This document shows positions 44,943-56,614 of a stretch of DNA of 64,000 nucleotides, one piece after another. This DNA is from Prunus persica (lineage: Eukaryota; Streptophyta; Magnoliopsida; Rosales; Rosaceae): contig NC_034016.1 of assembly GCF_000346465.2 (NCBI RefSeq), positions 3,709,471 to 3,773,470 on the forward strand. The letters are read 5' to 3'. A program made the position numbers and the translations under genes. The notes beneath the pieces are model-generated. The model had not been told where the DNA came from. It did not search any database and saw only the letters and a program-made list of their open reading frames with translations. How positions within the stretch are numbered: position 1 is the stretch's first letter; every line of letters begins with the position of its first letter.

Positions 44943-46896
44943 TGTTGGCGAGTCCTTACTTAGTTAGGATTTTGGTTCCTTAATATGTTAGAATTTTTGG
45001 TTATTTACCTATTTGTCTAGTCCTATTATAATTTAGGTTTATTTTCTATTGTAATTTAGATTTAGTTCCTATTTTATTTAGGGCTGTACTTCCTTATAAA
45101 TACTTCTATATTGGATAAAAATACATATCTGAAAATTTGCCTAACTTTGTTTGACTTGGTATCAGAGCCATTCAAGATACAGGGTCGAAAATTTACAAAA
45201 TCAGAGATTGACAAGATCACCAGCAATTCTACACTAATTAGAAAAAGGTGGATTTGGAGAAGTCTACCCTAGCAGTGTAGAAAATAATACTCAAGATGTC
45301 GTGAAAATACTGAATTTATCATCAGAACAAGGCTCATAAGAATTTCAAAATGAGGTTAAGTTATTGATGAGAGCTCATCATAGAAACTTGGTTTCTTTCA
45401 TTGGCTACTATGACGAAGGTGACACTATGGCACTTGTTTACGAATACGTTAGGAATGGAAATTTGCAATAGAAAATATCATTTGCATGTGCAGATATAGG
45501 CTTGACTTGGAAGCAGAGACTTCATATTCCAGTAGATGCAGCACGAAGATTAGAATATCTACATGATGGTTGCAAACCGCCGATACTGCACAGAGATTTG
45601 AAGCTTTCCAACATCTTGTTAAATGAGACACTGCAAGCCAAGATAGCTGAGTGTGGAATTTCTAAAGCTCTTGAAACTAAACAGCTACTCGTGCATTAAC
45701 AGACCTTAGAGGTATGAGTACCTGGATCCTCAATATGCACAACTGGACAACTCACTAGAAAGAGTGATGCATACAACTTTGGGATTGTCTTGCTAGAGCT
45801 TATAACTGGCAGACCAGCAATAATAAGAGATGTAGAACCTGTCCATGTTAACGTCTCTGTGGGTGAGGGCTAAGTTTGATCTGATTGGGTGAGGGCTAAG
45901 TTTGAGAGAATGGAAATTGAAAGCATAGTAGATTCAATAGTACATGGGACATACAAGTATTCTTCTGTGCAGACAGCTATAGAAACTGCTCTGGCCTGTG
46001 TATCAAAAACACCAACCGAAAGGCCATAAATAAGTTGTGTATTACAAACTGAAGGAATGCTTGAAATTGAGAAGTTTAAGCAACTTTAGTCAAATGAAAT
46101 CCCAAGTTCTCTTGATACCTATGCTTGCATTCTCTTTGCAATTTAAGTGCTCTCCTCTGCTTCTCTTCAAGGGGGAAGGGGGAGTGGAAAGGATATATTT
46201 ATTGACTTATCCCCCATTACCTTGACGTATGAAGATATTGTACATTTCTTGGCTATGATAACCCATTCTCTTCAGAGGAAGAGGGGGAATGAAGAGACTG
46301 AATTAGGAGGAATTCCCTTTTATTTCTTCACTTGCTTCTGGTTCTACTTCACCTACTGATTCTCCTACCCCTATTGTACTGGTTCATACTGAATCGTCCA
46401 CTAACCTACTCTTGGGATTCAAATTGAATGGACCCTTCTGTCGTGCTCATATGGTTTTTGTGTTCTGTCTTACCTACTACCATGCTCACAAGGATTCTGT
46501 CTTCTGCTATGTGCCTTATTCCTTAGGGTTTGCTCTTGTGTTTATGCTACAAACTTTTATTTGGTTTGTCAGTTGTTTCACTCACGGTTTACAACAAGAT
46601 CTTCTCTACAGTTGCTCAATTTGGTTAATGTCGAGTATGGCATTCTATGACTCGCTTGTTAAGTTGGGAATGGGAAACATCTTTGCGCCAACTTGAGAGG
46701 GAGTGTTGGCGAGTCCTTACTTAATTAGGATTTTGGTTCCTTACTATGTTAGGATTTTTTTTGTTACTCACCTATTTGTCTAGTCCTATTATAATTTAGA
46801 TTTATTTCCTATTATATTTAAGGTTATACTTCCTTATAAATACCTCCATATTGGAGAAGAATACATATCTGAAAAATTTCCCTACTTTCTTTGATT
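44943..46896 (+). mobile_element. Small copia-derived element carrying a receptor-kinase passenger
   Basis: The 5' LTR (44943-45156, TGTTGGCGAGTCC...) is followed directly by the primer-binding site TGGTATCAGAGCC at 45157. The 3' LTR (46704-46896) is preceded by a purine tract and by a copia C-terminus (LGMGNIFAPT-stop). The flanks GGGAT and AGGAT agree at 4 of 5 bases. Between the LTRs gag-pol is replaced by kinase sequence. The LTR family matches the relic at 13702. Confidence 0.8.
45225..46090 (+). pseudogene. Captured intronless LRR-type receptor-like kinase domain
   Basis: The text runs from subdomain I (GGFGEVY at 45253) through [45 protein letters not shown] (catalytic loop, about 45559-45620), [17 protein letters not shown] and ALACVSKTPTERP to a C-terminal LEIE segment. 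This is a nearly complete kinase domain like those of the LRR-I receptor kinases. Exons run together without introns where that family normally has several, as for a reverse-transcribed copy. It is dead: stops at several points, a DFG box changed to ECG, and frameshifts. An alternative is insertion of a processed pseudogene into a copia element. Confidence 0.8.
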
Positions 46897-49507
46897 AGGA
46901 TATTGTTAACGTGAGCTCTGATTTCCTGATGTGATTCACGTTACCTAATTAGAGTAGTTATCTAGTTAGGGTAATTACCTAATTACTTTTCCTTGTAAGA
47001 AAAATCAACTTATACTTGTATATATAGCCTCTTTATGGAGAAATATAAAATATAATTCAGAACCATTCAATTTTGTGTTTTAGTTTAAGTTGGTATCAAA
47101 GCTGAAGTCTGTCAAAAAAAAAATAAAACTCACACAAAAAACCCTAGTGTATCGATAGCATCTACCGTCAATGGCAACAAAAGAACAAAAAACCCCAACT
47201 GTGGCAAAACAGGGGCCAAACCCTATTCGTCACAAACCTACTACGGCAAAAGACTTCTAAAATAGTAAATCCATCCAAACTCATTATTTGTCCTCCATGG
47301 TTTTTGAAGATACCCTCGACACCCCAACCACAACTGCCAAATTCAGTGCTTCGGAGATCCGCAAAACTCTTGCTATGCCGCAACCAACTATTACAGTTTG
47401 AAATGATAATTTCACTACCTCGTTCACTATACGGCTGAATCGAAAGAACTATTGCACTTGGTCGAATATGATGTTGCTTCATGTGTCAAGCCAAGGAAAA
47501 AGAGGTTATCAGACAGAGAAGGTGGCTCAAGTGGAGGAGGATGCTTCAGGCTTTGAATCATGGTGTATTGAGGACTCAATTATTAAAGGATGGTTGATAA
47601 AAACCATGGAAACATATATGGTAGAATTATTCCTGGGTCTACCAACCGCTAAAGATGTCTGGGAAAGTGCAGCCCATATGTATTATGATGCGTTTGATGA
47701 GTCACACATTTATCAATTAAGATGTAGAGCAACCTGTATTACTCAACGGGGTCATGATATTGCTTCATACTTTGTTGAGCTCAAGAGCGTTTGGTTGGAA
47801 CTTGACCGTCGTTGTCCAATCAACATGAGGCTCCCTGATGATGTAAAGATTTGACAGGCTAAGATAAAAAAAAAATGTATTTATGATTTTATTGCAAGTC
47901 TATATGATGAGTTTGATAAAATTTGAGGAGATTTGTTGAGGTTGAGTCCATTGCCCAAATTGGAGGAGTCATTTGCTTTTGTTCATATAAAGGCCCAAAG
48001 CCAGGAGACGATGCCCAAGAAGGATGGAAAGCATGAATCCTCTCCTCTTATCATTTCCAAAGCTTATGTTGCTAATTTTTCTTTTCCCCATCCAACCCCT
48101 GAGTTAAAAAAAATCATGCATTGCACTTATTGTAATTGGAACCATCATATAGAGGCCATGTTTTTTCACAAAAATGGGTTTCCGGAATGGTTCCTTGAAT
48201 GCCAGAAGTAATTAAAGGTTGCGTAAGCAAAGAAAAAGAATGGTGGGAATGGTGTAGCTGCTGTAGCCGCAACTGGCCAGCCTTTCATCTGCCCTGTCTC
48301 TGGCGCTACCTCTGGTGTCCTGACCTCGTCCACGACAACTCCTTCCCTTGATGATTCTCTTACTGTTCTCTCTCAATTATCACTTCCAAAAACTGCTGAC
48401 CACAAAGGTAATGAGGGTAAAGCATTGGTGCTTTCCGACCAGTGAGATACAAGTTGGATTATCGATTATGGTGCTACTGATCATTTGACCTATGATAAAT
48501 ATTTTTTCCATTCTATGACTGCTCTTACCAAAACAAGTGTGGTTATTGCCAACGGTGAATCTAACTCAGTCACTGGGGCTGGTTCTATTACTCTTACTTC
48601 TACCCTCTCTATACATAAAACTTTGTTTGTTCCTGCTTTGTCCCATAATTTATTATTCTCGGGACAGGTTACCAAACAGTTAGACCAGGGGGAGCATTAG
48701 GTGTGGTATAAGAGAGGAGGGGCTTTATTATGTGGATGACATTGCATCGGGCTGTGTTCATCTGGTTCGGGGCTTTGTTAGTGAGAAGCATAAGAAGCAT
48801 AAGAAGATCTGGTTCGGGGCTTTGTTCATCTGGTTCGGGGCTTTGTTAGTGAGAAGCATAAGAAGATTTGGTTATGGCTCAAGTTACATAACAGTGAGAC
48901 TTGTATTCTTACACAAAGTTACCGAACTTTTTATCCACCTAGTTTGAATAAAAACACAGGTCCTTTTGATTTAATCCTTTCAGATGTTTAGGGTCCATAT
49001 CTGATTACTATTGTCTTTGGTGTTTGGTGGCTTGTGATCTTCATTGATGATTGTACTCGGTTAACATGGCTTTATGTTATGAAGCATAAAGTTGGTTTTT
49101 TATTCAAGAATTTTTACTAGATGATTCAAACTCAATATTCTTGTTCAATTAAAGTTTTTTGTTCGGATAATGGAGGTGAATTTGTTAAGCACACACTCGC
49201 AAACTTTTTCACTGAAAAATGCATTCTCCATGAAACTACTTGCCTGCAGACTCCTAAACAAAATGGTATGGCTGAAAGCAAAAATCCCCATATTCTTGAG
49301 ACTGCCTGAGCACTCCTTATTATGGGGCGTGTTCCCCAAACTATTTGGCTGAAGCTATGCAGTATGTCATCTACCTTCTTAACTGTTCATTCCTATCCCA
49401 ATCTAACTGCTAGCATTTTTGGTTGTGTGGCATTTGTCCATCTCAATAAATCTCATAGGACCAAGTTAGATCTGTGTGCACTCTATTGTGCCTTCATGGG
49501 TTTTACA

Positions 49508-52500
49508 TGTTAGAAATATGCGCTTAAAGCCAACTAATTATGTAATGGTTAGAGTTAAGGACATCTTTGATAAAAGACATATTATGTTATCAATGGGCAA
49601 GAAATGTTGTTTTATACATTAAATCATCCTATATTATCTTTCAATATGTAGAACAACCATAGTCCGAGGAATACATAAGTGGATATGAGAGTTATGTAAT
49701 GAGATTGCATACATGGAGACTTCTCATCATCCCTAAATTTGGAATATGTTCCTGGTCATAGGAATATTGATTGGGTGTCAATATTCCGCAAAGACTAGTA
49801 CACGCAGTATCGTCTCTATATGTAGAGAATGGCAAGGTCTCAAGTCATTAAGTATGGAGACACATCGATATGTGTGTAGGTGCTTGTAGAATAACAAGTA
49901 CACTGAACGAAATCTAACACATGAGTTACAGCATGAAAATCTTTACTCATATGTCAAGCTGGAACTCATAAATTGCAATAATGCAAACTAATCCTTAGAC
50001 CTGAGGCATCATAGATGTTGTAGGCGTCTTTTTCTTCCGGCAGCTACAAATGGGCTGGGCTGCCGTAAAAGGGAAATTGCTGAAATTGCCCCCTATGTGT
50101 GAGTTCAAAAATCAAGCCTTAAAAACGCTTTGAAATGGCAGTAGAGCCTTAGGAAGCATTCTGGTTACCTTCACCAATGAAAATAACAACTTACAGATGA
50201 TTTCTTGAGGCTTACAGATAAATTTTCTAGCTTGGCATGAGAGGCTTGTGGCATGGAAGCAAAATCAGCATGAGTTTAGCACCAAAGAGGAAAATATGGC
50301 TTCCTAGGGAGAAATAGGCATGTTTAAGGTGAGGAAGAAGAGGTTTGCAGGCTGATTTGGCTGAGAAGAGAGAAAGAAAGAACAATGTTCTTCCGGGAGC
50401 TTGACAAAACTTCTAACAGATGTGAAAGTAGTCTGCCAGAAGAGGAAAATGGAGAATAAGGGTGAATAGTGCACGAAATTACTGGGTTTTTGCAGGTAAG
50501 AGAGAAAGCTTGCTCTCTGAATCTGAGTTGGTTTTGTTGGGTAGAAGAGGCCTCATTTTATAGTTGCGGGAAACTATCCTTTCCCAAGAAACCTTAATGG
50601 TTTCTTCCCAACTTGGCCAAGCCTTTCCTTCCTTTCTCTTCTCCTCCCTTGACTTTCCTATCTTAGTGAAATTGCCTCTATCTATTTGCACGAAATCAGG
50701 AATTTTGGGAGCTCAAGGCCCTCTTTTCCCTTAGCTGTTCCAGTAGGAGGCTCTATTCTTAGCTATTTTTCTTCTTTTTTCCTTCCTCCTTCCTTGGCTA
50801 GATCTGATGAAGGAAAGGAAGTGGATATACATGCTAGTTCAAAGGGTGCTTCTGGCAGCTCGCAAGCTAATATTCCTTGGTTCCTTGAATGTTTCTTGCT
50901 TGGAACTTGCTCCCTCCCATGTGTTGGAATCTCTAGCAGCTTTGTTTAATAAATCTTCAGACCTCCCCCATTGTGGCTTCTATTCTCCCAGCCAGCTGGG
51001 GTATTTGTATGGGCCAAGATGGTTCCTTTAAGTAAGTGGGCTTTTTGGTTAAGTAAATAAGCTATTTTTTGATTGGGCTATATTTATTAAACGTTGGGCT
51101 TTTTGGTAAGGTCCATAGGCTATTTTGATTGGGCTATTTCCTCCTCTTGTGCTCACCCACATGTTTGGGCCTAGGAAATGGGCTTGAGTCCCGAGGCTCC
51201 GAAGCGACTCGAGACTTCCATTTCTCGGCCCATCAATGGGCCTCATGTTGATTTATTACCGTCCATACCACAACCCACTCAAGCAGGCCCAGGGCATCTT
51301 GCGTGGCTTGAGCCCACTTAAGCTTGTAGCGTGGCGTGTTGCTTATTTGCTTGGCGTGGCTTGTGTGCAAGTGCATATGACGAACTTTCACGTGCCCAAA
51401 TCGGGTTTCTTCTCGGTAAGGTATCGCATTTGTCTGAGAATTTAATTGGGCCGAACAGTGGATTTTTTGGGCCTTAACAGATGTTTTATGGCTATGTTGT
51501 TAATCTTCAAGAGCACTGTACGGTCATGTTGAATTATGCATAGCTTAAAGGTACTCATCAAGATTTTCAATAGAGTCATGAAAGCAAATGAATATACAAC
51601 AAGGAATCTCTATTCTCAGTAAAGGAGAGAGAATACTCCAAGATATAATTGCTCAAAGCTCTACGCAGAGTAGTGGATAAGACTTGAAAGAAGAAGTCTT
51701 CAAATCTTATCAGGATAATCATATAAAAGGAATAATTCACATTAGGATATTGACAATCAGATTCCATGATCTAATAATGTGAATAAGGAGTATTGACATA
51801 AGAGAAGGATTCAACTGCACAGTCTTTCCAATTTGAATAGGTTCTTTCACAATGTCTCATTTAGTTCGGATAATCGTGACTTGCTGCTAGACGACAACCA
51901 TGGTTTGTGGATGTCCTAAAAGGTTTCAATTAACCTTTATTACTAGGAAGAATTAAATTGTGGAATTTAATTCGTATATCATCTCTGAGGAGTTGAGTCA
52001 ACCCATTACCTTGCTAAAGGGAACCTATGGATCTGCACACTCAAAGAATGTGATTAGAGGTACAAATGAGGAGAAATGAAATGAGGAGACATAAGTCAAT
52101 GGTTGATAATCTAATGTCAAAGTCAACGGTCAAAAGTCAACATGTTGACCGGAGCAATTGACCAAAGTCAAATAGTTCGACCGAGTCAATTAAGTAAGAC
52201 TATAATTATAATTTAATAGTTAAATTATAATTAAAGATTAATTATGGAATTAATATTGACATATAGAAATATTGGATCGGGCTTTTAAATATGATTTAAA
52301 AGGAAATGGACAAAATAGCCCAAAAAACTATTGGGCCCAAGGGATAAGTAGTATAAGATGACATGACCCATGGACCAAATGGGGCCCCAAATACCCACCC
52401 AATTGCCTTTTGTATTGTCCTATATAAGCTAAGTATTGGAGAAAACCTAGCTAGAGTTTTTGGTTTCCTACTTTTGTTGATGAGTGATCATCTTTGTATC

Positions 52501-52902
52501 TCATCTTCCATAAATCAAAAATTGGTCCAATCAAGAAGTAGACTAGCATCTATACTTCTTGATTGCCTTCTCTTCATCTCTAGGAGCATTTGGTGTGATG
52601 AGGTAGAGGACTCCAATCTTGGAGCCTTAAGGTGAAGGAGTCAAAATCAAGAAAAAAAAAGGTCTTTCCAACAAAGGTGTTCATTCTTGATAAATCAAAA
52701 AAAGGTCATCAAGGGTAAAAATCTATTCCCTTTTTCAGTTTTCTATTTGTGTTCAAAGAGACTAGGCTAAGATACTTGGTTTAAAATGAAAAAGGTTTAC
52801 CTCAACTAGTATAAACAAAATGAATCCGCCATTTAAAATGTTTTTGTTGTATAGGTTGTGGGTAAAGTTCATTTCCTAAGCATTAGATGCATGTTTCTTT
52901 CA
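49508..52902 (+). mobile_element. Solo LTR (about 1.9 kb plus a nested insertion)
   Basis: It starts TGTTAGAAATATGC and ends ATGTTTCTTTCA, flanked by an exact 5-bp duplication TTACA (49503-49507 and 52903-52907). The copia integrase reading frame is interrupted exactly between these duplications. A TATA box (CTATATAAGC) at about 52421 gives plus orientation. The second solo LTR at 50019 splits it. Confidence 0.92.
50019..51479 (-). mobile_element. Second solo LTR, 1.46 kb, nested within the first
   Basis: The plus strand starts TGTAGGCGTC and ends GCCTTAACA, flanked by an exact duplication GATGT (50014-50018 and 51480-51484). A minus-strand TATA motif (CTATAAAATGAGGCC, about 50550-50565), followed by a leader-like CA-rich stretch, sets the orientation as minus (start TGTTAAGGCCC). 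It has no coding region. Confidence 0.9.
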
Positions 52903-55119
52903 TTACACCTCCAACAAAAGGGTTACCAATGTTACCATGGACGTTACGTTTGTGGAAAACGATATGTTTTTTCTGTCGGACGTGTCCAATCATATCCTTC
53001 GGGGGGAGAATGCAGTAACGGAAGCACATAATTGGTTTGAAGTGCAAAATCTTGAGCCGGAACATGGTCCAGCCAAGCCACTCACCTCAACTAAGCTAAG
53101 CAACCCAGTCGCTATACCAAACAATATGCTGTCGAACAGTCCAGCCCAGCCAAACTGTTCAGCCTAATAGCTAAACCGAAAAGCAGCACCCCCTCTCTCT
53201 TGAACATACCATCTTATGCTTCACTGAACATCCCTGAGGTAAGTTCTTCGGATCCTAGTACTTCTCAAAATATTGTTGATTTTGTGAAAAAATTAACTGT
53301 ACAAGCAAACAGGGGAATACCACAAGACAAATTCTCACCAAAAAGCAAAGTAAAATATGCCATTGTTGATTATGTCTCTACACACAGATTGTCTCCCCAA
53401 GTTAAAGCATTTGTCAATCAGATGGAAGGAATTAAAATTCCTAATAGATTGGAAGAAGCTTTGCAAGAGCCAAAATGGGTGGAAGCAATGAATGTGGAGA
53501 TGGAGGCTTTACAGAAGAATGGAACATAGGAAATTGTTCAACAACCTAAAAGAAAGAAACATGTTGGATGCCAATGGGTATACATAGTGAAGCACAAAGT
53601 TGATGGCACAATAGACAGATATAAAGAAAGACTTGTGGCAAAAAGGTATACGCAAACATATGAAGTTGATTACTAGGATACGTTTACCCCGGTGGCGAAA
53701 ATGAATATGGTGCAAGTTCTATTGCCATTAGCATCTAATTTAGATTGGCATCTTAAGAAATTCAATGTAAAGAATTCCTTTCTACATGGAGATCTAGAAG
53801 AAGAGGTGTACATAAACCTGCCACCTAATCATGGGTTGTCTAATAATAGTGGGAAGGTGTGTAGGCTTCGAATTTATGGTTTGAAGTAGTCTCCGCGAGC
53901 ATGATTCGGGAAGTTCACCGAAGCAATGAAGAAGTATGGATATCATCAAGGTAACTCGGATCATACCCTATTTGTCAAATTTATGGGCGGTAAGGTTACT
54001 TTGCTTATAATTTGTGTAGATTATATAGTTGGAACTAGTGATGATGCTAATGAAATCGGTAAATTACATAAGTACTTAGCCTCAGAGTTTGAGATGAAGG
54101 ACTTGGTGGCTTTGAAGTATTTTCGGGGAATCGAAGTAACTCACTCTGCTACTAGTATTTGTCTCTCTCATAGGAAGTATGTTTTAGACATGTTGACAGA
54201 GACTGGTATGTTAGGGTGTGTGCACCAGTTGAAACCTCTATTGTGCAGAATCATCACCTAACAATCTATCATGATCAAGTGCCAACCAATAAGGAGAGAT
54301 ATCAGAGGTTAGTAGGAAGACTAATTTATATTTCACACACTAGACTAGACATCACATATGCAGTTAGTGTTGTTAGTTAGTTCATGCATTATCCTAGTGA
54401 GTATCACTTAGCAGCAGCTATGAGGATTTTGAGTTTTTTTAAGAAAGCTCCAAGCAGAGGCTTGATATTCAGAAAACTAGGACATTTGGATGTCAAGGGT
54501 TATACAAATGTAGATTGGGCAAGCAATATAACATATAGACGTTCTACATCAGGGTAAGTGAAAAGCATAATGTAGTAGCTTGATCTGCAATTGAGGTAAA
54601 ATACCGGGGGTGGCATAGAGAGTTTGTGAGCTTCTTTAGCTAAGGATGCTCCTGTCTGAAATTGGTTTTCCACCTCATAAAGTTGTGAAGCTTTATTATG
54701 ACAATCAAGCTGCTAGGGAGATAGCAAATAATCCAGTTCGACATGACAAAACTAAGCATGTTTAAGTGGATAGGCATTTTATGAAGGAGAAGTTGGTAGA
54801 CAAGCTAATTGATATACCGTTTGTAGGGTCAAAAGAATAGTTGGCGTATGTCTTAACACATGCGGTGTCAGCAAAGGTTTTTCATGACTCACTTAACAAG
54901 TTGGGCATAGGAGATATCTACGCACCAACTTGAGGGGGAGTGTTGGTGTGAGTCCTGATTTCTTGGTGTGATTCACGTTACCTAATGAGAGTAGTTACCT
55001 AGTTAGTTGTAATTAGCTAATTACTTTTCCTTGTAGGAAAATTCAACTTATACTTGTATATGTATCCTCCTTATGGAGAAATATGAAATATAATTCACAA
55101 TCATGTGTTTTAGTTTAAG

Positions 55120-55690
55120 TTCTTAAGATTTAAAAGGGACAGACCCATGACCCACTGCTAGCAACATCGATATTGTCCCCAACTTAAACACTTGTTTAGT
55201 AGGTGTGGGGTTTTATACAAAAGGACTCGATATTACTAGGAGTTGAACCATTTATTATATAGGACTTTCTATTTTGTTAAGTTTCCGATATGGGACTCTG
55301 TGTATTCTTCAACACTCCTCACATGGGACCACTTTTTAGTGGGCCACACGTGCAACCAATTCAACATCGGTCATCTTTTTTATAATTAAAAATTTAGGGT
55401 TTGTTTGATTTTGATTCAATTTGGGGTTTTTGTCTGATTTGGGATTAATCGGGCCGAATCAACCAGCCCGCTCTAATACTATGTTAACGTTTAGAGAGAC
55501 GGCATGCGGCTCATTACTAGCAACACCGATATTGTCCACATTGGAATCAAACATTCAAGCCCAACACATAAACACCACGTGTTGGGTAAAGATAAGCATT
55601 CAAGCTCAACATGTGTTGGGTAAGGGATAAAGATAAAGGCTAAATAAATCAACCTACAGTGACAGCCATCCTCTTCACCCTTTACCCACA
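55120..55690. other. Intergenic, LTR-like debris
   Basis: The phrase ACTAGCAACACCGATATTG and a variant occur at 55160 and 55517 in the same orientation, pointing to old repeat copies. Nothing coding is supported. Confidence 0.4.
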
Positions 55691-55724
55691 AGAAACAAAG
55701 GATGAAATATTCAAAGAGGTATAG

Positions 55725-56215
55725 GTGACTAGATTCAAAATTTTCATCCGGAATTCAGACCCCGCGGCGCACTTGGCGCAGACAATGACACACTTCTCTC
55801 CTCATCTCCCCTCCTTATTGGAAGGTTTAGCATTGGAGTGGTTCAAAGATCAGCCAACAAGCTCGATCTCTTGTTGGGAAGAGATAAAGCTGGCCTTTCT
55901 TGGGGCCTGTTCCTTTTACAAGGATATGAATAATAAGTTTGAGAGGGCAAACGTCTGAGTAGCCATAATAAGTTTATGGCTACAAAAATTCATATCAAGA
56001 TCGCATCGAAAGCCTTCAAGAAGGGTTTGCTAACTTACCACCTTCTCTATGGGCACGGACCAAAACATGCATCACGTCTTACAGAGAGCAGAGAAATACG
56101 TACGATGAGCAATTTGAAAAGCCCAAGAGGAAGAAAACTCTCCCAAGAAGGCAGCAAAATGATTTGATTAACCAACTTATCATCAAGCAGCACAAAATGA
56201 TCAAATGAGAACTGA
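55725..56215 (+). pseudogene. Retrotransposon gag fragment (gypsy-type)
   Basis: The frame reads PAAHLAQTMTHFSP, then LEGLALEWFKDQPTSSIS and CWEEIKLAFLGAC. This is the conserved ALxWF...L...SI.SWEEL...F pattern of gypsy gag. After a break it continues with basic text (SPRGRKLSQEG). LTRs and pol are absent nearby. It lies about 400 bases 3' of the DHHC gene on the opposite strand. Confidence 0.65.
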
Positions 56216-56614
56216 TTTTTTCTGTTTTTCTGAGTGCCCAGGTAGGTGATTGTTTTACACAAAAGAATAAGGCCATTATACCAAATTGGATTCACCGTCG
56301 CAAATAGTTACATAATTCTAAGGAGATGGAAAAAAATATATTAATTTACGAAAAATGGCAAAGACGCTATCCCCTTCATTCCCAAACAATTACAAACACA
56401 TTCCTATTCTATTAGGAAGGAAATCGTAAACAAGCATTCCCACAAAAGAAGGTCATATATGTTTTACACCTGAAGGGAATACATTCAACCCCCTTGACAT
56501 AATTGCGAGTTTCTGGTCAATGGCATTTCCTTCCCAACCTGGAAATGAACATCCAATAATCACAGATCATCAAAACACACGCCATCTTAAGATCAATAAT
56601 TCAAACTACCCCCA

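Larger units (their letters stand above)
47400..54935 (+). pseudogene. Copia gag-pol relic, interrupted by nested LTRs
   Basis: Order: gag (47468-47854, KDVWESAAHMYYDAFDESHI); damaged knuckle (CTYCNWNHH, 48120); protease with DYGATDH for DSGATDH (48468); integrase (SDNGGEF, QTPKQNGMAESKN, 49157-49300). A break by the solo LTR at 49508 follows. The frame resumes after 52907 (VTFVENDMFF), then RT (53540-54250, CVDYI in place of YVDDI) and RNase H (54500-54935, ending KLGIGDIYAPT). There are many stops, often TAG or TGA where Trp or Gln is expected, and frameshifts. A local tandem duplication lies at 48760-48870 (GGTTCGGGGCTTTGTT repeated). Non-functional. Confidence 0.88.
46904..55119 (+). mobile_element. 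Decayed Ty1/copia element with two nested solo LTRs
   Basis: The 5' LTR (46904-47089) and 3' LTR (54941-55119) share long blocks such as GTGATTCACGTTACCTAAT and TACTTTTCCTTGTA. A primer-binding site TGGTATCAAAGC follows at 47091. The purine tract GAGGGGGAG precedes the 3' LTR. Without the 3.4-kb nested insertion (49508-52902) the element is about 4.8 kb. No clear target duplication is left. Confidence 0.88.

Noticed and set aside
51480..52902. Possible endogenous pararetrovirus or gene 5' region with a good TATA box
   Set aside because: Exact TTACA duplications and TG...CA ends show it is the second half of a solo LTR.
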